A stretch of 64,000 bases of DNA from Clarireedia homoeocarpa. Its lineage: Eukaryota > Ascomycota > Leotiomycetes > Helotiales > Rutstroemiaceae. The notes beneath the pieces are model-generated. The model saw only the letters and a program-made list of their open reading frames with translations, was not told the DNA's origin and searched no databases. Location of the stretch: contig LNKV01000019.1 of the NCBI GenBank assembly GCA_001465935.1, positions 372,001 through 436,000 of the forward strand. The letters are read 5' to 3'. Shown here in pieces: positions 53,330 to 64,000 of this stretch. Position 1 is the first letter of the stretch; each line of letters opens with the position of its first letter. Made by a program: the position numbers and the translations under genes.

Positions 53330-54666
53330 CTAGCTGCGAGTGAGTCGAGTGATGGCAAGCCTCATGGATAGTGCCCAATTAGCATCCTCCAACTCTCTAA
53401 AACTCTTATTGAATTGATCTTGTCTTTGAAAGTTCAAGGAACGCTGTAGGTGATTCAATACGTGTAACGGGTCGAACTTGTTAAGCTCTGGTAGCATCAT
53501 ATCAGCAATGGAAAACTCGAGCATTTTGGAGAAGAAGCCAGCCAGAGTAACAATGTAGCATCGGGTTCGGAAATACAACTCATCGAGGCTCCGTTGCCCT
53601 CCATATCTTTGCGCCTGTTCTTCCATGAGCATATCATGCAACCCTTTTAGAGATTTCGCTAGGTCCCGCCACAGATTCCGATCGACGCTCCAGTAGAATG
53701 CTGCTAACTTCTCTGCTGCCCCGGCTGAGATACAGTGGGGGACTATCTGTCGAGAAACATGACCGGCGATAGCAAATCGGTTGTAAGAATAGAGCAAAGT
53801 AGTTTCGGGATTTCTTTCGAGTCACAACGCTCCTGACTGTCCAAGATCGTTGCGAGGTGTAAGCAGCATTCAGCCCGTATCTCGGTGTTATGTACGAAGT
53901 GATTCATACCTTCACGGAATATCACATCAGCTTCTCCAAGTGCCAGACAATACTCATCATCACCAGTTCTGAGATACTTCGCATATAAGATAACAAACGC
54001 CACAATGCGAAATATTCCATGTGAGAATGATGAGGAATGAAATATCATTTTTCTCAGAAAACCTGAACTAAGTTGGTGGTAAGCGCTTTGAATAGCGGCG
54101 CGTTGAGCGTCTCCCAATTCCGAAAGACTATTGCATGTGGAGGTACGTATTCCACAGTCACAGCAGACGCTCTGGAATTTTATTGTGAGCAGCAGCTCAA
54201 AGGCTCAATGTTCAGCATCACGTAGTATCTCACTCTCAGAGATTAGTCCATCATTGGATTCGCTGATAGCATAATCGGGCTCAGATGTGTTTTGGAGTGG
54301 TGAGTCGTTGTGGTCAAATTGCAACCCCTCAACGTGAGTGGATGATGATGATTCGTTTGGAAACGTTTCGGGAGGAGTGAAACTTGCCGCTGAGTTAACT
54401 ACTCGCTCTGAGGTATCTGTGAAATCAGAACCTGCCTCTAATTCTGCAATGCCCTCAGGGTCACTCTCGAATATATCTTGTGATGGGTCTTGTATAGATA
54501 TATCAATATAACCATAGTCGATCAAAACTTCCATCTGGTCAGAATAAAGACCTAGCGTATATTATGCCACGTTCTCTAGAGTTTCTATTTAGATTGATTA
54601 GTTAAGAATCTTTGCAGTTAGTTACTTATTCAACTTACCAGCACTTGGAGACATAGCATCGGCCAT
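53330..54666 (-). pseudogene. Broken regulator-like gene (fungal-specific TF-domain type)
   Basis: The minus strand opens with ATG at 54666, a 28-nt exon and an intron 54638-54552 (GTAAGT...CTAG) that joins to an acidic, Ser-rich region. The same frame then meets TGA at 54207-54205 and continues beyond it as protein-like sequence (FELLLTIKFQSV, then RIVAFVILYAKYLRTGDDEY). Near 53800-53830 the coding signal moves to another frame (FAIAGHVSRQIVPHCISAG) and runs to a stop at 53330. The long helical C-terminal part recalls the regulatory domain of small Zn2Cys6 proteins, but no zinc cluster is present. The TGA would arise from CGA by one C-to-T change, as RIP or deamination would produce. No GT-AG intron visible to me removes either defect. 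A sequencing error is the alternative for the frameshift. Confidence 0.5.
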
Positions 54667-55452
54667 ATTCGATACCTTCCTTCGCTTGAAGGTTTCAGTT
54701 CGCTCGGAAGTGATTTCTGTTAAGCCATGAATGAAAACGGTATCTTTTCTTTTCACTGGCTCGCTTTTGTTATTTAGCAAGTCGCCGATGATAAGTAATT
54801 GGTATCTAAACCAAGGGGCAAATCACCCCGCCTGTGAAAATCCAAAAGTGATGTCCCTTCTGGAGAAGTAATTATTTAGGCTTATATCTTGGATTCACAC
54901 CACTTCAATTCTGCATCTTAGCAATTCCGTCCTCATTTTCAACCCCCCTCATGGAAAGCTCTAGCCCTCTTCTCTGCATCCTAGCCTCTAACCTGACCTC
55001 CAGCCTTGCCCAAACTCCTTTTATCTAGCGCGGCATTCAATCCAATCACCACTACTTCATCTTCATCACTATCTTCTCCATTCTTCCCCCTCCCCCCCAC
55101 CCCCTTCCACCTATAGCATCATTCTCTCCACCACACACCTCATCGATATAACCATCAAAAGTAGTGCATGTCACCCCGTACGCGGTAACCCAACTTTGGG
55201 TCACCTTTTCACCGTGCGTCTCGCATCCATTATGAATATTCTCCGATCTGCAATTCATTCATTGATGTCCTCATTCGCTACCTCGTGCATATTAGCCTCG
55301 GTGGTTGTTTCTCCAATGTTATCGTCTTGACGGTGGTAGTCTGTACATTGAATATAGTAGATTTAGGGTAGCATTTTAGGAAGTAATTGACATCCTGGAG
55401 ATGCTTTGGTTTAAATACTTTGTTGTTTACTCTAGGCACGTTCGAAATTTCG

Positions 55453-55498
<46 letters not shown>

Positions 55499-56264
55499 AA
55501 CATGACGCGCTTTCCAAAACGCCAGACTCGAGCGTGCTTTGCAATTATCGAATGGATATCTTTCATGTGATGTTTCAGCCACGGTATGGCAGTAACCACG
55601 GAACCATTCTAACCATCATAGAACTACTTTTGACTCCGTGTATCTATGTCTAGTCTAGCCCATTCGCGCTTCCGGCCCCTTAACCAATACTGACGAATGA
55701 ACGCAGAAATACGAAGAAGCCGGAAGAGTTCCAACTAACCCGTATTCAATAGAAACAGATATAATTTATGAAGAAATAATGTAAATATTCAGGGAGGTAG
55801 CAGTCCTACCCCTTGCCCTTGACATACACATTCAACCACAGGCCCATTCAATATGGGCCACTCAAGATCGGGCGGCTCTTCCGTATCTCGAAGCCCATTG
55901 GCGAGCAGGCCAATTAAATTCGTCGATATTGGCCAGTGGGCGTAAAGTGCGAACAGAGCAAACCATATCAACGTCACATTGCTGATGCAGTTCGATGAAA
56001 ACGTGCAGCTTGACCACACTTGTATCATCCAAGGCTATCCCCGCAATTCTGGCCAGACTGCTCTATCACCTCACCTACTCTCTGGAAATCTGAAACTGTA
56101 GTTCCTGTAGCACCCGACCCGGCTTCTACTCAACAAAGAGAGAATATCTTCTCACTGCTCCTCTAACCTCCAACTTTAACAGTCAAAACCTTAGTCCCCT
56201 CCCCATGCATCCCCGCAAAATAATCATGCACCAACCTACACCACAAAATCAGCATAATCCCCTC
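54667..56264. other. Intergenic, 1.6 kb, with long poly(A)
   Basis: No gene is supported. A minus-strand frame at 55052-55258 (GEKVTQSWVTAYGVTC) looks faintly protein-like but has no start or domain. The poly(A) tract is listed separately. A C-rich run lies at about 55085-55103. Confidence 0.45.
55453..55496 (+). repeat. Poly(A) tract, 44 nt
   Basis: Forty-four consecutive A bases follow the palindrome TTCGAAATTTCGAA (55441-55454). The tract could be a retro-insertion tail or a slippage-grown microsatellite. No retrotransposon body was found before it. Confidence 0.95.
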
Positions 56265-57946
56265 TCACCTAGAATCCTCCAAAACCCACCTTCCATCCTT
56301 CTCCCCCATCCCATCCAGTCTCAAGGCGGGAAACCGTCTAAAAATTGTCGCAATACCTCTATACAACTCCGCGTACGCTAGATTCATAGCAACACACTGA
56401 CGAGAGCCGCGGCCAAACGGATGCAAATGGTGTTCTAAGCGTCGACGTTCCGCGCTGTTAGGAGTGGACCAGCGGGAAGGAATGAATTTGTAGGGCTCCG
56501 GGTAGATTTCTGGGGAGTGGGATATGAAGAGATTGGATTGGCCGATCTCGGTCTTGAGAGGGAGGAGGGTTAGCTTGTTAGTATGGTGTGGTTGAGGGAA
56601 GGTAAGGGAAAGACTTACACCTGCGGGGATTTTCCACTCTTTGTACTGAATAGGTTGGTTGAAAACTCGCGGAAGTCTAGAAAAAGCACCCACGCTTATT
56701 CTACGCACCTCCCCCAAAAAAGAGTGTTAGTCCCTATTTTCCTCAATTTAGCGCAAAATCTCACCTCAGCCCCTCCCTCACCACCCCCGACAACACCGGC
56801 AACCTCTCCAACTCTCTCCATCCTGGTATCTGCCCCTCATCCGGTATCGCCCCCTCCAACTCCCTCCGTAATCTCAAATGTAACTCCTCATCCTTTAACA
56901 CCTCCAACGTAGTCGCCCCCAACATCGCCGCCGTAGTCTCAAACCCCGCCGCTAACAAACTATTAGCCTCTACACTCAACCTCCTAAACGTCCTCTCCTC
57001 CTCCTCCAACTCCCTACTCCTCGCCACCTCCCAAATAATAGATTTTAATTCCCTCCCCTTCATATCCTCCTCATCCAGATCCAAGACACTCCTCGTAGCA
57101 GCATCAGTTGCAGCCTGCATATCAATAACCTCCAACGCCTTCTTATTCACCAACCCGGTCATCCAGCGCGGCATTGCCTCAAAAACCTCCATCAAAAACG
57201 GCAGCTGTCTTATCAGTCCTGATAATTCCCACAATGCTCTCCAGGCCGCGTAGAAACTCTCCCCCCAGTCTTCACGCTCAAGCATCCGGAACTCACCCGC
57301 GAATACGTATTCTGAGATAATATCAACAGTAAGACAGCGGTACGCATAGAACAGTGGAATGGGCTCGTTATTCTTGGCACAAAGAGTAATACGTTTACAG
57401 AGCGCATCGATACGCAATTGAATGAAAGGCTCAAGTTTAGCAATTGAAGCAGTGGAGAAAAAGGGTGAGAGTGCAGCGCGGCGTTTCCGGTGAACAGCGG
57501 AATCGATGCAGGGGAATGTGGCGAGTGGATTGCCGAGCATGGAGTAGAAATAAGGGGATTTGTTGACCTGGAGATTAGTGGTGGAGTAAAGGGTGTGGTA
57601 GAAATCGGGGTCTAGGATGTGGATTTCGTTGGGGCCAATGCGGATAATGGGGCCTGGTGTGTAGATGTTAGTGATAGTGCGGAGTAGGTATTGATTTGGT
57701 GTGGGGGTTTGATTTACCGTATTTCTTGTGTAGTTCACCAACATGGAAGATATACCGTCCTTTGTGGATGATATCATAATAACCCTCATACCAATGGGTG
57801 ATTGCGGCTAGTTTGGGGCCGGGGAACTTGGCTAGGGGATGGAGGAAGAGTCGATATAGACTTCGTCCAGCGAACCATGTCAGCAGCACAATAAGTGCAG
57901 TCTGAATCAGGTTTGAAAGAAGGTACGTTGACCCGATATCAATCAT
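56265..57946 (-). CDS. Cytochrome P450 monooxygenase, 495 aa
   Basis: This is an ER-anchored haem monooxygenase. Exons are 57946-57718, 57653-56765, 56700-56619 and 56552-56265, all in phase. The N-terminal anchor is LLSNLIQTALIVLLTWFAG, followed by the Pro-rich hinge PLAKFPGPKLA. Helix I is AAGFETTAAML, the ExxR motif reads EGLR at the exon 2/3 junction, the PERF-like region is FIPSRW, and the haem loop is FGRGSRQCVAMNLA with the ligand Cys453. The residue two after the Cys is Ala where Gly is usual. The substrate is unknown; the closest-looking families are fungal P450s of toxin or terpene pathways, but no backbone synthase gene is in the window. Confidence 0.93.
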
Positions 57947-58520
57947 GGCTAGTTGGGATAGATATCGCCTATGTTTAGAATGCTGAATGTCAGTATCACT
58001 TGATATCTAGAAACCTCAAAATCATGTCATAGATAGAAGAGCTTATGTATGCTTTCAGAAGAACTACCCCACTATAAGTCTTGCCTATATCTGTGTAAGA
58101 TCTGATGATTGGAGAGATGCTAGGCGGCTATTCAACTTACCCGGTTTATCTCGTAAAAAGTCCCCAAAGGAAACGAGTCCAGATACAGTACGCTCTACAT
58201 AGGAGAAAAAAAGGTCCCTTTCACGCACGGACCACACCACCAAAATTATTGGTGTTTAATGATTATAGTCAGCCCGCGAATGGGACGATTTTTGCTCCTA
58301 CGCAGACAGTTCGGTACTTCCGGACGGTAAGCCGAGGTTTCGTGCAGCCCGCGGCGCCATGTAAGCCAACATGAATTCATGCCTCACTAGTATCGAGAAA
58401 GAGATCAATTGCGTTAAAACGTCTCTGAAGATAATTGATATCTATCCTCATACTTCGTAATCTCGTCAAGCAACCTACTCAAATTCGCGCTACCTCATGC
58501 CGAGTCGTCCCTTTCAATTG
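57947..58520. other. Intergenic, upstream of P450
   Basis: This is the P450 promoter side and the 3' side of the epimerase gene. No gene or repeat was recognised. Confidence 0.5.
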
Positions 58521-59578
58521 CTAGTTATGAGCGGTGATAATCTGACCACCTTCCCAAGTCTCTCCAGCTTCCAACTTTTGCCAACCACTAACACATCCTG
58601 CTTCGACACAGATCATCTCTCTCCACCCATCCTTTGGCGCAAAGTCTCCTATGTCCTTTGCATCAATCCACGGATTCCATACCACAACTTCATTCATGTT
58701 ATCTCTGGCGACTGTGAACTTCTTCTTGCCATCTTCGGAAACGACAATTGGAGCACTAGGGCCACCAGCGGGGGTATAGACACGATCAGTCTTTGACGAA
58801 ATAGTAAGAGCTTCCGAGGGAGAGGTTGTCGTAGAAATCGGGTCGGTAACCTTGTCGGTGTATGTTGAGCCTTCCAGACCAGTGATGGAGATTTGAGAGA
58901 TATCCTGTGAAGATTCAAAGTTAGCATATGGCCCTCGTCAAGTTAGTCTCCTTGAGAGAGATAAGATTTAAAATATACCTTAATCTTCAAATAAGTGTGC
59001 ATCAAAATCTGGAACTCCCAAGCCTTTGAGTCCTCATTTCTCACGACGATACTGGTACCCAGCCCATCTCTGCCAAGTGTGACACTATAAATCAAGCCGA
59101 ACTCTTCACCCCACAACTTCCTCGTCTCTTCTGGCAAGTTACTTCCGCTCAGACCAAAATCCAACTTCACACTATCATCGCCACCTTCGCCCTGAACGCT
59201 GCTACTCTCACTTGTACTTTTGCCCAAGAATTCCCATCTGCAGTTTCGCGCGAATCCATGCTGAGGCAATTTATCCACACCCTTAGTTTTACCTTCCTCC
59301 CCTCCGACTTTACCGAACATGGGGAATACTAGAGGAATACCACCGCGAACAGCTTTCGTTCCGTCAAGAACAGCCTTTTCGCTAAGCCAGAGCTTTTCGG
59401 TTCCAGCGGCATCCTTCCAGCTTATGATTGTGGCGCCATATAGGAGAACTTCGACAGATTCGCCGGTAGGGAGGACGGCGGATACGCGGGAGTTGGAGTG
59501 TGTGATGTTGATTTGGGGTTGAGGAGCAAGACCCGGAGTAGCGGAAAGGGCAGAAGGTTTCTTTGGGCGGTCGACCAT
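58521..59578 (-). CDS. Glucose-6-phosphate 1-epimerase (hexose-6-phosphate mutarotase), 327 aa
   Basis: This aldose-1-epimerase-like enzyme interconverts the alpha and beta anomers of glucose 6-phosphate, like yeast YMR099C, in the cytosol. Exons are 59578-58979 and 58904-58521; the 74-nt intron is in phase 0. Motifs include SVEVLLYGATIISWKDA, KAVRGGIPLVFPMFG (phosphate and sugar contact), LPQHGFARNCRWEFLG with the catalytic His, and VVWNPWIDAKDIGDF, then MICVEAGCVSGWQKLEAG with the catalytic Glu. The length fits the family (about 300-330). Confidence 0.93.
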
Positions 59579-60593
59579 TTTGAATGTGGGGGATATAGTA
59601 ATGATAGAATGTGCAAATTTGTATTATGAGGTGATGACTGACGTTCGGAGGAGGGGAATAAGTCTACTATAGCGAGGTACTTATAGTCAGTCTCTCTGCA
59701 ATCAAATATCAGATGCGGCATGAAAGATGCGATGCGTAGGGCGAAGGGCGAAGGGCGAAGGGAGAGAAAATACCTGAAACTGCGTAAGCCCTTGAGCTGA
59801 ATACCTGCAAAATACGAGGGTGAAGATGAAGGTATTCGAAATGGTTGGTCGTTCTGGTCGACTAGGAAAGGAAAGGAAAGGAAGAGGAGGGGTAGAAGTT
59901 GGGTGAGAGTTCCCTACCTTCGTAACATCTCTAACCCAAGATGGAGCTGGAAACGGAATGTGGGATGTAAGCGAGAAACATGAAACACGAAGTAGACGCA
60001 GTGACAAGGGTATGAAAAGTGCTCGGGGTTTCAATAGAGTTTAGTCCCGAGACCATTTGGGGCTAAAGGTGGGGACGAAGCTTAGGTGAGGATGGCAGCT
60101 GCAGATGGATAACAACGATTGGTTGGTTACGGCTTTGCCCTCCTGTTCATACTTCAATCAAGTAAGGGAGGGGGAGGGTGACAAATGCTCAGCAGACAGA
60201 GGATGCTTATACGAATGCATCGTTTAGGGCAAATGCAGACGCAAAATGCAAAGGGCCAAACTGGTAAAATATCATGTCGACAACCTGCCAATATGAAACC
60301 GAGCTGGGCATACACTACCTACCAATATACCGTATACCACATCTAGCTATACATTTCATGACGCCAGTCCACTTGAATTCCCTTGCTACATAGCATGTAC
60401 AATATGATATGACTAAATATCTGCAGTGGTATCGTAATAATTACAAATTCTTTTCTTTCCGTTCATAACTCTCATTCTCGTTCTTATCCAAGCCCGATGA
60501 TGCCATGCTATGCCCTTCCATTCCATCTAAGACAAATAAGCCCAAAGCAGAAGACTCCAGATGCAATGCGATCTCGCAAAGCCTTTACACTAG
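59579..60593. other. Intergenic, 1.0 kb
   Basis: Small tandem repeats are present: GGGCGAA three times at about 59735-59758 and GAAAG units at about 59866-59885. No gene was recognised. The rest is the epimerase promoter side and the 3' flank of the RIF1-like gene. Confidence 0.5.
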
Positions 60594-63500
60594 TTACTCT
60601 CGTCTCATGGCCCCGAACAGTTTGATTTTAGCCTCCATAAACAAGTCCTCCATGTCACTGATCTCGCTTCGAGTTAATAAGGCCTTCCCGAGATCGTCGA
60701 CTAAACTTGACAATTTTGCCCTCATACTCTGGTATGTAGAGGGACAGGAGGCTTCCACCTCAGCCGCAACCGTTTCATCCGCCCTCTCTTCTTCCATCTC
60801 CATCTCCTCAGCTAGTTGAGATTGCAAAAGTGTCTCTTCCACAATGCCTAATTCCGACCTGTTATCTCCTGTATTGGGGGGTTCGCCGTCATTCTCGTCA
60901 ACAGTTCTCTCATCAACAGCCGCTAAGCTTGTGGAGTTGGTATCAAGCACCTTGTTCGACGAGGTAGTAGAACTCTTTGCCATCACAACGGGAGCAGAGC
61001 TAGACTCTCCAAGCTCTACACTCATGGTGGTATCTAGTTGAGAGGCCCTGATCTCCGAAGCCCGTTTGTGTCGTCGACTGGCCCGCTGCGCTCGGGTCGA
61101 AGGAGGAGTAGCACTAATCGAACCAGTGGTAGGCTCTGGAGTGGCTACTGGCCCAGATATATTAGAACGATTAGGTTTGTTTTTAGCAATGCTTTTAAGG
61201 AGACCGTCAGATGAAGAATCAATCTCCACTGAAAGCAAACAAGATGCGTCTGGACTATTTTTCCCTGATTTTAAAGAGCTTCGGGTTGAGGAACGACCTC
61301 GCCTTCCTCTCAGGTTATCTTGAGCCACGGCGCAAACGGTTGATTGTACTAATGTCATGGTTAGCTCCAAAATACAAAGCTGAATAATGTGAATCTACTT
61401 ACTACCAGCAGGTGCTTCCTGACTATCAGGCACCTCACTACCTGTTTGAGTAATATCAGAAAGCTTTCGCTTCTTCAATGGTACTTCGTCCTGATCTTCT
61501 ATCTCAATCGGAGTCCAGTTGCGTTTCTTCCGACCATTTGGTGACTTGGTGGGGTGGAAGGGCTTCCATGAATCCGAGACTTGCACAACTGTCAGATCAG
61601 GATCCAAATTTTCATCTTTATTTTCCGTTCGCAATCCTGCAGAAGTCTTCGCCAAGGTTACTGGCGCTGGAGTCTCGGGTATAAATGAAAGAGCTGATGA
61701 CACATGCAATTCATTATGACCGCTAATTGGGCTTTTAGATTGTCGAACCGCGTGGGCGGTTCTGGCATTCGGCGCCAGGCGTCGCGGGGTCGAAGTTGAC
61801 CTAGTGCGCACGGATTCCTCCTCAACATCGGTTGCATTTTGTTCCGAGACCTTTTTAGGTGCAGAGACGATAGTAGTACTATGGTCTTTCTCGCATTGAT
61901 CGACGACTCTCAAAAGGCTAGATTCATCGAGATCACTGAGTGGTGAGGAAATCGAGGGCACGGGTCGTTGTTGTGATTCAACTGCCACTGGTTGAGGTGA
62001 TGAAATTGCGTCTTCGAAGTTCTCATCACTTCCAGGAGGTCTATCTGATGACAGGGGACTAGATCTAGCATCAAGGAAAACATCAGTTGGTGTGTTTGGT
62101 AATTGTTGGGTTGACAAATTTCGTAGGCTTCTTCTTGATGTTAATGATAAGTTTGAGTTATCTTCAAGGATCAGCGCTTTGGCAAGTGGAGAACTTGTTG
62201 CTTTAACTCTTTCTTTTTCAAAGTGACTTCGGAGATAAGATTCTCGAGCCTGTTCCTCAGTGCTAGTGAGCTCTATCGTAGTATCCATGTCCGCATCTCC
62301 TTGTTGTTCTTGTGGCGTGCTGCGATATGTCGAGAAAGTTTGGCCAAGATCAAGACCGACAAGCTGGGGTTGTGCAGAGGGTTTGGATACCTCACGATTT
62401 TGAGGATTGTCCACAGATGTATCCAAGACCTCATTAGAAAACGAACTAGCTTCAAAGTCTTCCGATTCAGTGAAAGAGAAATCTTGCGCTTGTGGTACAG
62501 GAGTGTTCTGAGGCAAGGGATTAAGTCTCTGTGGAGGGTTGCGAGAACCGTCTTTCGCAGTAATAGGCTGGGGAGGTGACGACGGAATGTCCAAAGCCTC
62601 TTTCTCAAATCGAGGCGACAATGAGCCTCGCTGACTCCCCAATTCTGGTGAGGAAGAGGGAGGACCAGAGATGCCCCTTGGCCCAAGTAATTTCCGTGCT
62701 GGGGTGGGTGACGAGGTAATAAAATTATCCAGATCCAGAACTCGCAGATCCGGGGTTGTCTGCCTCGCAGTCTTAGCTGATGCAAGCATACGTGATCTCG
62801 TAGAAGATAGAAGAGGCAACTGCAGTAAGTTTTCAGATGCCCTAGATGGGGTGCTTGTTCTGGTAAGTGGGCTAGATCTAATATCTGGAAACATCAAGGC
62901 AGCTTCTTCTCTTTGACGCTCCCGAACTTCTTTCTGTCGTTCAGTCAAGTGCTGCGATTCTTCCATGGCATCCGGAACAGGGGAGGATTCGGCAATTGCT
63001 TCGAACCGTATCTGGGAGTCTTCGTGTCGCAACTTTCCATTCGAGCTCTTCTTCCGCGATTTTCTTTTACCCGGCTCAGGAGTTGTCTCGTTTGATCTCT
63101 TCCGTGTAGCTGGATTGGCTGGTCCAGTAATCAGAACGCATGATGATGATTTCCCAACACTTTTCTGTGGTAGGTCAACGCGAGTCGGAGAATTGGTGAC
63201 AAGCTTCTTGCCCTTGTGCATAAATCCAGGGGTCGCGTTGATTTTCGGTTCGTCTTGATGATTAAGAAATCTAAGAGATTGCCCATGAGTACGGAAGTTA
63301 CTGGGTTCTAATGCCTCTGAAGGTTCGAGATCTACAACAGAGGCAAGATTATGCAGAGCTTTACGAATTGCGATTGGATACTGTGACTCCTGAACGGTAG
63401 ATTCAAATGTAGTCTTCCATGTTTCAATGGCAATATTCGCAATCGAAGCATGCTTACTTTCTAAGCCCGAAGATATCAAACGCTCCAATTCAGTCAGTAC

Positions 63501-64000
63501 CAGTGACGGCTCTTTTTCGGTATGGGCGAGCAGAAATGAGATGGAACTCCAAAGAGAGACGACCTATAAAATCAGCATAAATCGTGGTATTAGACCTAGA
63601 TGCCTTACTTTTGTGAAGAGGACACTTCCATGCTGCATCCTCGCCTCCTGGTCGCAGACCCAGAATGCCAATCCATTTTGGACATGCACGAGGGAATCAA
63701 TGCACAATTGCTTCGGACATCGTTTCAACAGTGCTTCCAAAGTCTCCAACAGACTAGAAGCCTGGGATTCATTCATCACCGAAAGGTTGGCATAACATGC
63801 CTCCAAACAACGATATGTATAATCATAAAGATGGACGTAAGGATCGAAAGCCACAATTTTTGGTCCCGCGGTTGAGGTCCCCCATAGACGCGTTCGTGCT
63901 ACATCTAGTGCTTGTCGATCTTTGGGGTATCTTGCTTCCCCGAGTAACAATTCACAATAGAACATGTTACACGGAGCTGGTCTGTCATTTGGCAACCACT
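60594..64000 (-). CDS. RIF1: Telomere length regulator Rif1 homologue (5' partial)
   Basis: This is the C-terminal part of a Rif1-type protein, which limits telomere length and sets late replication timing with protein phosphatase 1. Exons seen are 64000-63609, 63563-61403 and 61348-60594; the frame is open at the window edge. The first part (LYDYTYRCLEACYANLS, VQNGLAFWVCDQEARM, then LISSGLESKHASIANIAIET) matches the end of the Rif1 HEAT-like array. The following about 700 residues are disordered, Ser/Pro-rich with many SSP motifs, typical of Rif1 tails and of CDK/DDK targets. The C-terminus has an acidic helix (EETLLQSQLAEEMEMEEERA) and a last helical segment ending KIKLFGAMRRE. I could not identify a certain PP1-docking motif. 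The call rests on memory of fungal Rif1 proteins. Confidence 0.72.

Noticed and set aside
55278..55544. Minus-strand frame with a run of Phe
   Set aside because: It is only the translation of the 44-A tract with random flanks.

Overview
The window is nuclear DNA of a filamentous ascomycete (Pezizomycotina; a leotiomycete is my best guess, not proven). The evidence is the many short GT-AG introns (45 to about 145 nt, one of about 320 nt), the eisosome gene PIL1, a NACHT-WD40 STAND gene, a HeLo-domain gene, a Zn2Cys6 regulator, an RTA1 protein and secreted GH55, GH92, S53 and S10 enzymes. No rRNA, tRNA, CRISPR or intact transposon was recognised. Exon structures were worked out by hand from splice signals and reading-frame continuity.

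Layout. 0-1.5 kb: 3' part of a GH55 beta-1,3-glucanase. 1.5-4.6 kb: gene-poor, with decayed coding relics. 4.6-22.3 kb: an immunity or cell-death-like block. It holds a helical orphan protein; a kinase-Sel1-ankyrin protein head-to-head with a HeLo-pseudokinase protein; a broken 2EXR gene; a Baeyer-Villiger-type monooxygenase; and a 2,096-aa NACHT-WD40 protein that runs on into a large uncharacterised C-terminal module. 22.3-27 kb: sugar transporter and a small secreted protein. 27-34.3 kb: housekeeping genes PIL1, then NAA38 divergent from RAD2. 35-40 kb: tandem secreted peptidases, a sedolisin and a serine carboxypeptidase. 40.7-46.3 kb: an orphan membrane glycoprotein, a Zn2Cys6 factor and an RTA1 protein. 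47.4-52 kb: GH92 mannosidase, a small ORF and a secreted orphan. 53.3-54.7 kb: a broken regulator-like gene. 56-59.6 kb: a P450 and a glucose-6-phosphate 1-epimerase. 60.6-64 kb: the 3' part of a RIF1 homologue.

How the genes may work together. The most interesting pair is at 5.5-12.1 kb. An intact-looking kinase carrying ankyrin repeats shares a 628-bp divergent promoter with a HeLo protein whose C-terminal kinase fold has lost its DFG motif. The HeLo/four-helix-bundle plus pseudokinase layout resembles animal MLKL, and the kinase partner recalls RIPK-type kinases, so a necroptosis-like module is a testable hypothesis. Four identical 126-bp WD40 units in the nearby STAND gene, and short repeat remnants on both sides of it, suggest a fast-evolving recognition locus. 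The two peptidases and the two glycoside hydrolases point to secreted degradation of protein and glycan.
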